From: Roseomonas populi
GTDB lineage: Bacteria > Pseudomonadota > Alphaproteobacteria > Acetobacterales > Acetobacteraceae
Direction: 5' to 3'
Assembly: GCF_024594815.1 (NCBI RefSeq)
Contig: NZ_JANJOU010000008.1
Coordinates: forward strand, 269,499-333,498
DNA length: 64,000 bases
Both the position numbers and the translations under genes were made by a program. The notes beneath the pieces were generated by a model. It made no database searches. It was given only the letters and a program-made list of their open reading frames with translations, and was not told the origin of the DNA. Positions 8,051-16,042 of this stretch are shown piece by piece; within the stretch, counting starts at the first letter, position 1, and each line of letters begins with the position of its first letter.

Positions 8051-9652
8051 ATGAAGGGCATGGTGGTGGCGGCCCAGCCGGAGGCGGCGGAGGCGGGCGT
8101 GCTGACGCTGCGGCGCGGCGGCAACGCGGTGGACGCCGCGATTGCCGCGGCCTTCGTGCAGGGCGTGGTGGACCCGCTGATGACGGGGATCGCCGGCTAC
8201 GGGACGATGCAGGTCTACATGCCCCGGCGCGGCGTGCACCAGCACCTCACCTTCTACGCCCGCGCGCCCCGTGCGGCGCAGCCGGACATGTGGGCGGACA
8301 TAGTGACGGGCCAGTCCCGCGACGGCTTCGCCTATCTCGTGAAAGACCACGTTAACGAGATCGGCTACCTGGCCCCAGGCACGCCGGGGAACCTGCGCGG
8401 CTATACCGACGCCCTCTCCGACTTCGGCACGATGGAACTGGCCGACGTGATGCGCCCGGCCATCGAGCAGGCCCGGCACGGCTTCATGGTGCGCCCCTAT
8501 GTCCACTACTACTGGACACTCGACCAGCGCGCGACGGGCATGCTGAACCCCGCGGACTACCTCCGTTTCAGCCGCACGGGGCGCGAGATCTACTGCGCGC
8601 CGGACGGCTCGCCGAAGCGGCCGGGCCAGCACGTCTCCAACCCCGACATGGCCCGCTCGCTGGAGCGGATCGCGCAGCACGGGCCCGATCTCTTCTATCG
8701 CGGGGAAATGGCGGAGGAGATCGTGGCGGACTTCCGGCGCCATGGCGGCCTGCTCTCCATGGAGGACCTGCGGGACTACCGCACCCTGCGCAGTGATCCT
8801 GTCTGGGGCAGCTACCGCGGCCATCGCGTGGCGGGCCTGCAGGCGCCGGGCGGCGGGCTCAGCCTCATCCAGCTCCTGCACATCCTGGAGGGGTTCGACA
8901 TCGGCGCGCTGGAGCACGGGAGCGCGGAGCACCTGCGCATCCTCGCGGAGGCGATGAAGCAGGTGGCCATCGACAAGGACGCCCATATCGGCGACCCGGA
9001 ATTCGTGGACGTTCCCGTGGAGATGCTGCTCTCCAAGGACCGCGCGGCGGAGATCGCGGCCCGCATCCGGCGCGGCGAGAAGGCGCATGTCGCGCGCATG
9101 CCCTACGAGGCGGCGGACACCACCCATGTCACGGTCGTGGATGCCGAGGGCAATTCGGTGGCGCTGACGCACACGCTCGGCAATCCCTCCGGCGTCATCA
9201 CGGACGGGATGGGCTTCATGCACAACGGGCTGATGAACGGCTTCGATCCCCGTCCCGGTCGCGCGGGCTCGATCGCGCCGGGCAAGAGCCGAACCTCCTC
9301 CCAGTGCCCGACCATCGTGTTCCGGGGGGATGATCCCTATATCGTCCTCGGCGCGCCGGGGGGCACGGCCATCGTGCCGGCCCTTACGCAGGGGATCAGC
9401 AACGTGATCGACTTCGGCATGACGATGTTCGAGGCCGTGGCGGCGCCGCGCATCTCGGTCAACAGCGACACCATCGACGTGTCGAACCGTATCCCGCGCT
9501 ACGTGACCGATGCGCTGGAGGCCCAGGGCTATCCCGTTGCCCGCTCCTACATGGGCTTCGCCTTCGCGGCGATCCACGCGATCCGCATGGAGGACGGGCG
9601 GCTGACAGGCGGCGCGGATCCGCAGCGCGACGGCGTCGCGCTGATGGCCTGA
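8051..9652 (+). CDS. Gamma-glutamyltransferase family protein (paralogue 2)
   Basis: A 533-residue homologue of the protein encoded at 1887-3506; the two share long blocks (MVVAAQPEAAEAGV, RRGGNAVDAAIA, GFDPRPGRA.SIAPGKSR, LTGGADPQRDGVA at the end). The predicted nucleophile is the Thr in AADTTHVTVVD, at the start of the small subunit. No export signal is present. Start: ATG with GAGAGGAGC upstream, directly behind the M20 peptidase stop. Because both paralogues are kept in adjacent but separately transcribed units, they may act on related but different gamma-glutamyl or lactam substrates. Confidence 0.9.
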   Translation: MKGMVVAAQPEAAEAGVLTLRRGGNAVDAAIAAAFVQGVVDPLMTGIAGYGTMQVYMPRRGVHQHLTFYARAPRAAQPDMWADIVTGQSRDGFAYLVKDHVNEIGYLAPGTPGNLRGYTDALSDFGTMELADVMRPAIEQARHGFMVRPYVHYYWTLDQRATGMLNPADYLRFSRTGREIYCAPDGSPKRPGQHVSNPDMARSLERIAQHGPDLFYRGEMAEEIVADFRRHGGLLSMEDLRDYRTLRSDPVWGSYRGHRVAGLQAPGGGLSLIQLLHILEGFDIGALEHGSAEHLRILAEAMKQVAIDKDAHIGDPEFVDVPVEMLLSKDRAAEIAARIRRGEKAHVARMPYEAADTTHVTVVDAEGNSVALTHTLGNPSGVITDGMGFMHNGLMNGFDPRPGRAGSIAPGKSRTSSQCPTIVFRGDDPYIVLGAPGGTAIVPALTQGISNVIDFGMTMFEAVAAPRISVNSDTIDVSNRIPRYVTDALEAQGYPVARSYMGFAFAAIHAIRMEDGRLTGGADPQRDGVALMA

Positions 9653-9756
9653 AGCGGGATTTCGCTGCGCCGGCCGGCCGGGCAGCACGGATTGCGCTTC
9701 TCCCGCGGCAACAGGGCGGGCAAGACGAGCAGGAATGGTGAAGGAGATGATGTCCC

Positions 9757-11343
9757 ATGCAGCGCCGTAGTATCCTTGCAGCGGCGGCGTCGCTCGCCGC
9801 GCTCCCCGCCTCTCTTCCCCGTGGTGCGCGGGCCGCCGGCACCGATCTGGAGATCGGGTTGGGCGGGGCCTTCACGACGATCGACCCGCACTTTTTCCAC
9901 GCGACGCCGAACCACACCGTGGCGATGCACATGTTCGAGCGCCTGGTGGACCGGACGCCGGACGGCAAGCTCGTGCCCGTTCTGGCGGAGAGCTGGAAGT
10001 CCGTCACTGACACCCTCTGGGAATTCAAGCTGCGCCCGGGCGTGAAGTTCCACGACGGCGGCGAGCTGACAGCCGACGACGTCGTCTTCACCTTCGAGCG
10101 CGCGCCGAACGTACCGAACAGCCCGGGCGGCTTCGGCACCTTCCTGCGCGCCGTCAGCCGGGTGGAGGTGGCGGATCCTCTGACGCTCCGCGTCCATACC
10201 CACCAGCCCGCGCCGGACCTGCTGCTGAACCTGACCTATGTCGGCATCCTCTCCCGCCGAGCGGGAGAGGGGGCGACAACGGCCGACTACAATTCCGGCA
10301 AGGCCGCCATCGGCACGGGCCCGTACCGCTTCGTCTCCTTCACGCCCGGCAGCCGCGTGGAGTTGCGCAGGTTCGATGGCTGGTGGGGCCCGAAGCAGCC
10401 CTGGGAGAAGGTGACTCTCCGGCTCCTCTCGAACCCGGCGGCGCGCAGCGCGGCGCTGCTCTCCGGCGATGTGGGCGTCATCGACACCCCTTCCGTCAGC
10501 GACCTTCCGAAGCTGCGGAGCGATCCACAGGTCACGGTGGCCGCGGTGGGCGGCATCCGCTGCATGTACCTTGTCCCCGATTTCTCCCGCGAGGGCGAGA
10601 GCCCCTTCGTTCTGGGGAACAACGGGCAGCCCCTGCCGAAGAACCCGTTCCGCGACCGCCGCGTGCGCGAGGCGCTCTCCTGCTCCATCCAGCGCCCGGC
10701 GCTAGCGGACCGGATCATGCTGAACACGGCCGCGCCGACAAACCAATGGATGCCGGAGGGCGGCTACTCCTACGCGCCCGGCGTCCAGGTGCCGGAGTAC
10801 AACCCGAACCGCGCGCGCCAGCTCCTCGCAGAGGCGGGGCTCGGCCAGGGGTTCCGCCTTACCCTGCACACGCCCAACGACCGCTATCCCAATGACGCGC
10901 GGCTCGCCCAGGCCGTGGCGCAGATGTGGACGCGCATCGGCGTGCAGACCACGGTAGAGGCCCTGCCCTGGAGCAGCTTCTTCGGCCGGGGCACCCGGCA
11001 GGAGTTCTCCATGGCCTTGTGGGGCTGGGGCAGCCCGACCTTCGAGGGCGGCTACATGCTCACCAACTGCATCGCAACGCAGGACAAGTCGCGTAATCGC
11101 GGGTCCTACAACTACGGGCTCTACTCCAATCCGGAACTGGACCGTTTCATCTTCGAGGCGGTGGAGGAGATGGATGCCGCCAAGCGGGAGAGGCTTCTGA
11201 TTGGCGCGACAGAGCGGGCCATGGCGGATGTCCCGATCATGCCGATCCTCATGCTGGAAAACCTCTGGGCCACGCGAAAGGACATCTCGATCCAACCGCG
11301 CCGGGACGAGCGGACGCTGGCCATGGACATCAAGCCGGCCTGA
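9757..11343 (+). CDS. ABC transporter substrate-binding protein, family 5 (peptide/nickel type)
   Basis: A 528-residue solute-binding protein with an N-terminal RRSILAAAASLAALPA export signal (Tat-like arginine pair) ending near ARAAG. The body has the family-5 hallmarks: MHMFERLVDRTPDGKLVPVLAESWK, FKLRPGVKFHDGGELTADDVVFTFER, GTGPYRFVSF and NPNRARQLLAEAG. These proteins deliver oligopeptides or similar ligands to a DppBC/DppDF-type importer in the inner membrane. No permease or ATPase gene is adjacent, so it must use a transporter encoded elsewhere. Start: ATG with AAGGAG. It follows the M20/GGT genes by 104 bases on the same strand, consistent with uptake of their substrate. Confidence 0.9.
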   Translation: MQRRSILAAAASLAALPASLPRGARAAGTDLEIGLGGAFTTIDPHFFHATPNHTVAMHMFERLVDRTPDGKLVPVLAESWKSVTDTLWEFKLRPGVKFHDGGELTADDVVFTFERAPNVPNSPGGFGTFLRAVSRVEVADPLTLRVHTHQPAPDLLLNLTYVGILSRRAGEGATTADYNSGKAAIGTGPYRFVSFTPGSRVELRRFDGWWGPKQPWEKVTLRLLSNPAARSAALLSGDVGVIDTPSVSDLPKLRSDPQVTVAAVGGIRCMYLVPDFSREGESPFVLGNNGQPLPKNPFRDRRVREALSCSIQRPALADRIMLNTAAPTNQWMPEGGYSYAPGVQVPEYNPNRARQLLAEAGLGQGFRLTLHTPNDRYPNDARLAQAVAQMWTRIGVQTTVEALPWSSFFGRGTRQEFSMALWGWGSPTFEGGYMLTNCIATQDKSRNRGSYNYGLYSNPELDRFIFEAVEEMDAAKRERLLIGATERAMADVPIMPILMLENLWATRKDISIQPRRDERTLAMDIKPA

Positions 11344-11420
11344 CGCCGGCGCTTCTCTGTCGCGGCTCCTGTTTCCCTAGTCCACGCCTCCTCTTCCTTT
11401 GCCGCAGGCGGCCGGCGTCA
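11341..11420. terminator. Perfect 10-bp inverted repeat joining the stops of two convergent genes
   Basis: TGACGCCGGC at 11341-11350 is the exact reverse complement of GCCGGCGTCA at 11411-11420. Each arm contains a TGA stop codon, that of the rightward binding-protein gene and that of the leftward SDR gene. The 60-base loop is long for a classic terminator and there is no clear T-run, so a bidirectional transcription end is possible but not proven. Confidence 0.35.
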
Positions 11421-12191
11421 GAGATGCCGGCCGCCATCCACGACGATGGTGCTGCCCGTGGTCAGGCGGAGATGCGTGACGGCGGCGAGCACGGCCATGG
11501 CCACGTCGTCCGGCTCGGCCACCATCTTCAGGGGCGTGGTGGCCGCCTGCTTCTCCACACCGGCGCGACCTCGGCCGGGAACGAAATCGGTCGCGACCGC
11601 GGCGGGCGAGACGCCGATGACGCGGATCTCCGGCCCCAGCACGCGCGCGAGCGACATCCCCATCGTGTCCAGCGCGGCCTTGGAGGCGCAGTAGGCGATG
11701 CTGCTGCCCAGCCCCGTGCTGCCGGAGAGGGAGGAGATGTTGACGACCACCGAATCCCCGCCGCGCCGAAGCAGCGGCGCGAAGGCGCGAATGGTGGCGA
11801 AGGGCCCGCGCACGTTGGTGACGAGAATACGGTCGAAGCTGGCATCGTCCATCGCGTCCAGCTCGGCGTGCGGCACGGCGCGCGTGACGCCCGCGGAGTT
11901 CACCAGGATGTCGGCGCGGCCGAGGCGGCGTTCCACCTCCGCGGCGGCGGCGCCGATCGCCGCGCTGTCCTCCATGGGAATGCGAAGGGTCAGGTGCCCC
12001 TCACCTGGCAGTTCCGCCACCAGGGCCTGTGCGCGATCTGCGCCGGCATTGTAGCCCACCGCCACGGTCGCGCCCGCCGCGGCCAGGCGCCGCACGGTGG
12101 CGGCACCGATCCCGCTGCTGCCGCCGGTGACCACGGCCACACGGCCCTGGAGCCGGTACTCGCCCTGCCCACCCGCTCGAATCCCGCTCAA
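11418..12191 (-). CDS. Short-chain dehydrogenase/reductase
   Basis: A 257-residue classical SDR. Cofactor motif TGGSSGIG lies near residues 22-29, followed by NSAG, the catalytic Ser in NISSLSGS and YCASK with the Tyr/Lys pair; it ends TTGSTIVVDGGRHL. The start was set at TTG because GGGAGG lies ideally upstream and the length then matches the family; an in-frame upstream ATG exists but lacks a ribosome site. It reduces or oxidises an unidentified alcohol/ketone with NAD(P)(H). Divergent from a GntR-type regulator with a short AT-rich gap between them, which suggests local control. Confidence 0.88.
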   Translation of the reverse strand: MSGIRAGGQGEYRLQGRVAVVTGGSSGIGAATVRRLAAAGATVAVGYNAGADRAQALVAELPGEGHLTLRIPMEDSAAIGAAAAEVERRLGRADILVNSAGVTRAVPHAELDAMDDASFDRILVTNVRGPFATIRAFAPLLRRGGDSVVVNISSLSGSTGLGSSIAYCASKAALDTMGMSLARVLGPEIRVIGVSPAAVATDFVPGRGRAGVEKQAATTPLKMVAEPDDVAMAVLAAVTHLRLTTGSTIVVDGGRHL

Positions 12192-12352
12192 CCCAGATCC
12201 TCCCGCTTGCCTTTTCGGTTCGCCGCATATCATCATAATCATAAGAGGATTAGGTGGTCGAGCGGCTGGATGGCGAGGGCGCCCGAGAGAAGGAGGGTTG
12301 GCGAGGGTCCGCAAGAGCCCGTGGCTCCACGCTCAGGGCCACGAACGCTCGC
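12192..12352. promoter_or_regulatory. AT-rich divergent promoter region between the SDR and GntR genes
   Basis: Around 12228-12252 the composition drops abruptly to AT-rich (tatcatcataatcataag), unlike everything around it. This is the likely RNA polymerase and/or GntR binding region. No perfect palindrome could be delimited. An alternative GTG start for the regulator at 12254 lies just inside, with AGAGGA closely upstream. Confidence 0.4.
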
Positions 12353-13141
12353 ATGACAGGATCCCTCCTCGCCGCCTGGCCGGCCCCTCCCTCGCTCAAC
12401 CGCCACCTGCCGCTCTGGTACCAGGTGGCGCACCACCTGCTCATGGCCATCCGTGGCCGCGCGCCAGAGGCCTCTCTGCGGCTGCCTACGGAGGCGGAGC
12501 TGGCCCGGCACTATGGCGTCAGCCTCATCACCGTGCGGGAGGCGCTGCGCTGGCTGGAGGCTGAGGGGATGATCTCCCGCCAGCGGCGGCGCGGCACCTT
12601 CGTGAACCCGGACGTGCCGGCTGGCCGCACGCTCATGCTCTCCGGCTCGCTGCAGACGGTGTTCGACCAGCAGCAGGCGACAGAGGTGGATGTGCTGGAC
12701 CAGTCCGTGACGCCCGTGCCCGCCGGACTGGCCGCCCGCTTCCCGGACCAGGCCGAGGTGATGGCCTTCCGGCGCCTGCGGCGGCACGAGGGCACGCCGG
12801 TCAGCCGCGCCGTGAACTACCTGCCGCTGGAGATCGGCCGGCGAGTCCCGGTGGACATGCTTCGCCACTGGCCGATGACCCGCGTGCTGCAGGAGGCGCT
12901 CGGCCTGCCCATCGCGCGGATCGAGGACACGGTGCAGGCGCAACTCGCAACGCCCGAGCTCTGCCCGCTGCTCGATATCCCGCTGCTCAGCCCCGTCCTC
13001 TTCTTCACGGGCGTGACGCTGGACGCGGCGGGCAGCACCCTGGATCTGGCGCAGATCCACTACCGCGGAGATCGCTTTCGCTTCTCCGTCAGCTTCGACG
13101 TGCCGGCCACCGCCCCAGAACAGAAGGGCGGGCCGCGATGA
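12353..13141 (+). CDS. GntR family transcriptional regulator (HutC/UTRA type)
   Basis: About 262 residues. The N-terminal winged helix-turn-helix is clear: LWYQVAHHLLMAIRG, LPTEAELARHYGVSLITVRE and ALRWLEAEGMISRQRRRGTFV. The rest fits the UTRA ligand domain (AFRRLRRHEGTPVSRAVNYL, LPIARIEDTVQA). UTRA regulators sense small organic ligands and usually repress neighbouring transport or catabolic genes. The ATG at 12353 was preferred because homologous regulators start close to the DNA-binding domain; a GTG at 12254 would add 33 poorly conserved residues. It ends 28 bases before a Bug-type binding protein, which it probably regulates together with the divergent SDR. Confidence 0.85.
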   Translation: MTGSLLAAWPAPPSLNRHLPLWYQVAHHLLMAIRGRAPEASLRLPTEAELARHYGVSLITVREALRWLEAEGMISRQRRRGTFVNPDVPAGRTLMLSGSLQTVFDQQQATEVDVLDQSVTPVPAGLAARFPDQAEVMAFRRLRRHEGTPVSRAVNYLPLEIGRRVPVDMLRHWPMTRVLQEALGLPIARIEDTVQAQLATPELCPLLDIPLLSPVLFFTGVTLDAAGSTLDLAQIHYRGDRFRFSVSFDVPATAPEQKGGPR

Positions 13142-13169
13142 CCAGCAACGACAACCGAGGAAATGTCCC

Positions 13170-14165
13170 ATGCGTAACATGCTGCGGGGGCTTGCCGCTG
13201 CCCTCTTCCTGGCCGCGACGTCCGGCCTGGCCCATGCCCAGTCCCAGGGCCAGGGCCAGGGCCAGGCTCAGTCCTGGCCTGACCGCCCCATCACCCTTGT
13301 CCACGGTTTCGGCGCGGGCGGGAACGCCGACGTCATCGCCCGCATCGTCGCGCAGCCGCTCTCGGAGGCGCTCGGCAAGCCCGTGGTGGTGGAGGCGCGG
13401 ACGGGTGCCGGCGGCAACATCGCCAGCGAGTACGTCGCCCGCACCACGCCGGACGGGCATACGTTGATCCTGCTCACGGGCGGCCATGCCGTCTCCGCCG
13501 CCATGTACCGCGGCCTGCGCTTCGATCCCGTGGAGGACTTCGCCTTCGTCTCGCTCGTCTCCGTCTTCCCCTTCGTGGTGGCGACGCGGGCGGAGGGGCC
13601 GGTCGGCAGCATGGCCGAGCTGATCGCCGCGGCAAGGCGCGACCCCGGCGGCCTGACCTTCAGCTCGGTCGGCGTCGGCTCCACCCAGCACCTGACGGGG
13701 GAGCTGCTGGCGCAGATGGCAGGCATCCGGCTGACCCACGTGCCCTACCGCGGCGGCACTCAGCCGCTCACGGACCTGCTCTCCGGCCGCATCGACCTGA
13801 TGGTGGATTCCGTGACCGTGACGGGTGCCGCGATCGCCGCCGGGAAGGTGCGCGCCCTCGGTGTCACCAGCGCCGCGCCCTGGCCCGCGCTGCCGGGGGC
13901 ACCGACGGTGAGCGCCGCCGTGCCGGAGTTCGAGGTCGTCTCCTGGGTCGGCCTGGCAGCGCCCGCGCGCACGCCCGAACACGTGGTGGAGCGGCTGAAC
14001 CGCGAGCTCCGCGCCGTCCTCGCCCAGCCCGCGGTGCGGGAGCGGCTGGAGGGCGTGGGAACACGGGTGAACGCGACATCGCCGGATGAGATGCGCCGCT
14101 TCATCTCGGGCGAGGTGAAGCGCTGGAACGAGGTCGTCACGCGCGCCGGCATCGAGCGGCAGTAG
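13170..14165 (+). CDS. Tripartite tricarboxylate transporter (Bug family) binding protein
   Basis: A 331-residue periplasmic solute-binding protein. A Sec signal peptide ends at AHA, followed by a glutamine-glycine linker (QSQGQGQGQAQ). The Bug fold is marked by WPDRPITLVHGFGAGGNADV, GAGGNIASEYVART.PDGHTLIL and THVPYRGGTQPLTDLLSGRID. Bug proteins bind carboxylates or related small molecules and hand them to TctAB-type membrane subunits. No tctA/tctB gene lies in the window. It lies directly downstream of a GntR regulator on the same strand. Confidence 0.92.
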   Translation: MRNMLRGLAAALFLAATSGLAHAQSQGQGQGQAQSWPDRPITLVHGFGAGGNADVIARIVAQPLSEALGKPVVVEARTGAGGNIASEYVARTTPDGHTLILLTGGHAVSAAMYRGLRFDPVEDFAFVSLVSVFPFVVATRAEGPVGSMAELIAAARRDPGGLTFSSVGVGSTQHLTGELLAQMAGIRLTHVPYRGGTQPLTDLLSGRIDLMVDSVTVTGAAIAAGKVRALGVTSAAPWPALPGAPTVSAAVPEFEVVSWVGLAAPARTPEHVVERLNRELRAVLAQPAVRERLEGVGTRVNATSPDEMRRFISGEVKRWNEVVTRAGIERQ

Positions 14166-14226
14166 CGGCGGGGATCCAGGCCAAAGCAGTCGGCCATCCA
14201 CCGCCGGGTCGGCGCTGCCCCTGTTC

Positions 14227-14439
14227 CTAGAGCCGACCCTGCCAGAACGGGCGCGCCGCCTCGAAGGCCGCGTCCATTTCGGTCAGGCCGACGTCACGCA
14301 GGCGCTCCGGCGGGAGCTCGCCCAGTGTGCGGCGCGTGGACGCGCGGCGGTGCCAGAGCATGAGCAGCCCGAGTACGCGGGGCACCGGGTTGCTGAACGC
14401 CGCATTGACCCGAGAAATCCCCTGAATTGCTCCGATCAT
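14227..14439 (-). CDS. DUF1127 domain small protein
   Basis: A 70-residue protein ending in the DUF1127 signature: WHRRASTRRTLGELPPERL followed by RDVGLTEMDAAFEAARPFW. These arginine-rich small proteins are abundant in alphaproteobacteria; some take part in RNA turnover or phosphate/carbon metabolism, but this one's role is unknown. The ATG at 14439 has AGAGGC upstream; another in-frame ATG at 14481 lacks one. It is divergent from the MocR-type gene and shares its promoter region. Confidence 0.75.
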   Translation of the reverse strand: MIGAIQGISRVNAAFSNPVPRVLGLLMLWHRRASTRRTLGELPPERLRDVGLTEMDAAFEAARPFWQGRL

Positions 14440-14496
14440 ATCGATATTGCCTCTGATTGATCCGTAGGCATCTTCTGGCATGCGCACGGAATGCTC

Positions 14497-14525
14497 TTCA
14501 ATTCGAGAATTGCTATCGGTACAAT
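14497..14525 (+). promoter_or_regulatory. Promoter and palindromic operator of the MocR-type gene
   Basis: TTCAAT (14497-14502), a 17-base spacer and TACAAT (14520-14525) form a good sigma-70-like promoter. A perfect palindrome, CAATTC-GA-GAATTG at 14499-14512, overlaps the -35 box and spacer, the right place for autoregulation. The start codon at 14533 lies only seven bases past the -10 box, so the transcript would begin at or beside the ATG (leaderless). Confidence 0.6.
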
Positions 14526-14532
14526 AAACCCG

Positions 14533-15894
14533 ATGTCCGACTTTCGCGCCTTGGCCGACGACCTGGCCCGCAGCCTCGCCCAGGACCTCGCCGCCGGTCG
14601 GCGCAGGTCTGGCGACCGCCTGCCCACCAGCCGCCGCTACGCTCACGAGCAGGGGATCGCGCCATCCACGGCTAGTCGCGTCTATGCGGAACTGGTCCGC
14701 CGCGGCGTGGCAGTCGGCGAGGTTGGCCGGGGCACTTTCCTCCGTGCGCCGGCCTCCCTGCCCCGCCTGCCCAGACGGGAGGCCGACCCGGGCGGCATCG
14801 TGGACCTCGAACTGAACTTCTGCGTCCTGCCCGACCAGGGCGCGCTCCTCGCCCCGGGGCTCGCCCGGCTTGCCTCGGCCGACGCCCTGCAGCCCCAGCT
14901 CTCCCGCGTTGCCGTGGCGGGCGATCCTGCCGCGCGCACCGCGACCGCCCGGGTGATGGCCCGCGGCGACTGGGCGCCGGCGCCGGAGAGCATCCTCTTC
15001 GCCGGGCGGGGCCAGCAGGCCCTCTCGGCCTGCTTCACCGCGCTCATCTCGCCTGGCGAGTCGCTTGGCGTGGAAGCCATGACCTACCCGCTGGCCAAGG
15101 GCATCGCCCTGCGCCTGGGGCTCAAGACCGTGCCCCTGGCCATGGACGATCAGGGCCTGCGCCCCGATGCCCTGGCCGCTGCCCAAGCCGCCCACCCCCT
15201 GCGGCTGCTCTACCTTCAGCCCGACCTGCATAATCCGCTCGGCACGGCCATGCCGGCATCCCGCCGTCGCGAATTGGCCGAGCTCTGCCGCGCGTTGGAC
15301 ATCCTGGTGGTCGAGGATTCCGTCTATGGCTTCCTCTCAGCAGACGCGTTGCCGCCGCTCGCTGCCCATGCGCCGGAGCGGGCGGTGGTGGTGGACAGCC
15401 TCTCCAAGCGCGTCGCCCCGGGCCTGACGCTGGGCTTCCTCTCCGCCCCGCCCGCACTTCGTCCGCGCATCGCCTCCGCGCTCCGCCTGGGCGGCTGGTC
15501 CGCGCAGGGCTTCGCCCTTGCCGCGGGCACGCTGTGGATGGAGGACGGCACCGTCGACGCCCTGGTCCTGGCCAAGCGCGAGGACGCGATCCGCCGCAAC
15601 GCCCTGGCGCGGCGGATCCTGGGCGATGGCGGCCTCGTTCTGCGCGGCGATCCGCGCGCCTACCATCTGTGGCTGGAACTTCCCGATCCCTGGCGCGCGG
15701 AGACTTTCGTCGCCGCGGCCGCGCGGCGCGGCATCGCCGTCTCGCCCGCGGCCGATTTCGCCGCGGGACCCGGCCACGCCCCCAGCGCCGTGCGCCTCGC
15801 CCTCGCCGCGCCCGGGGAAGCGGCCCTCCGGCCCGCGCTGGAGACGCTGCTCGAACTCGCCCTCGCAGGGCCGGACGCCGGCGCGGTCGGGTAG
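14533..15894 (+). CDS. MocR/PdxR-type regulator: GntR DNA-binding domain fused to a fold-I aminotransferase domain
   Basis: A 453-residue fusion. Residues ~1-70 form a GntR winged helix (RRRSGDRLPTSRRYAHEQ, STASRVYAELVRRGVAV). Residues ~90-450 form an aminotransferase-like domain with NPLGTAMP, EDSVYGF (Asp262/Tyr265) and the PLP-binding lysine in DSLSKRVAPG (Lys292). MocR proteins use PLP as an effector and regulate vitamin B6, GABA, taurine or other amine metabolism; the target here is not evident. There is no ribosome site before the ATG, in keeping with a leaderless message. Neighbours are a divergent DUF1127 gene and a convergent amidohydrolase. Confidence 0.87.
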   Translation: MSDFRALADDLARSLAQDLAAGRRRSGDRLPTSRRYAHEQGIAPSTASRVYAELVRRGVAVGEVGRGTFLRAPASLPRLPRREADPGGIVDLELNFCVLPDQGALLAPGLARLASADALQPQLSRVAVAGDPAARTATARVMARGDWAPAPESILFAGRGQQALSACFTALISPGESLGVEAMTYPLAKGIALRLGLKTVPLAMDDQGLRPDALAAAQAAHPLRLLYLQPDLHNPLGTAMPASRRRELAELCRALDILVVEDSVYGFLSADALPPLAAHAPERAVVVDSLSKRVAPGLTLGFLSAPPALRPRIASALRLGGWSAQGFALAAGTLWMEDGTVDALVLAKREDAIRRNALARRILGDGGLVLRGDPRAYHLWLELPDPWRAETFVAAAARRGIAVSPAADFAAGPGHAPSAVRLALAAPGEAALRPALETLLELALAGPDAGAVG

Positions 15895-16042
15895 CGGGGG
15901 TTGTGCAGCCGGCCCGCGCGAGGGCAGGACGTCGGGCACGACCTGCCGAACCGCGCCCGGTACGGCGAGAACAGCTCGGTCATGACCGCACCGGCTGCGT
16001 CGGGACAGGCCGATCAGCCCAGCCAGTACCCCGGTTGCCGGC

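Noticed and set aside
7553..9688. A 700-residue open frame on the minus strand
   Set aside because: Shadow of the M20 peptidase and gamma-glutamyltransferase genes on the other strand; no family motif.
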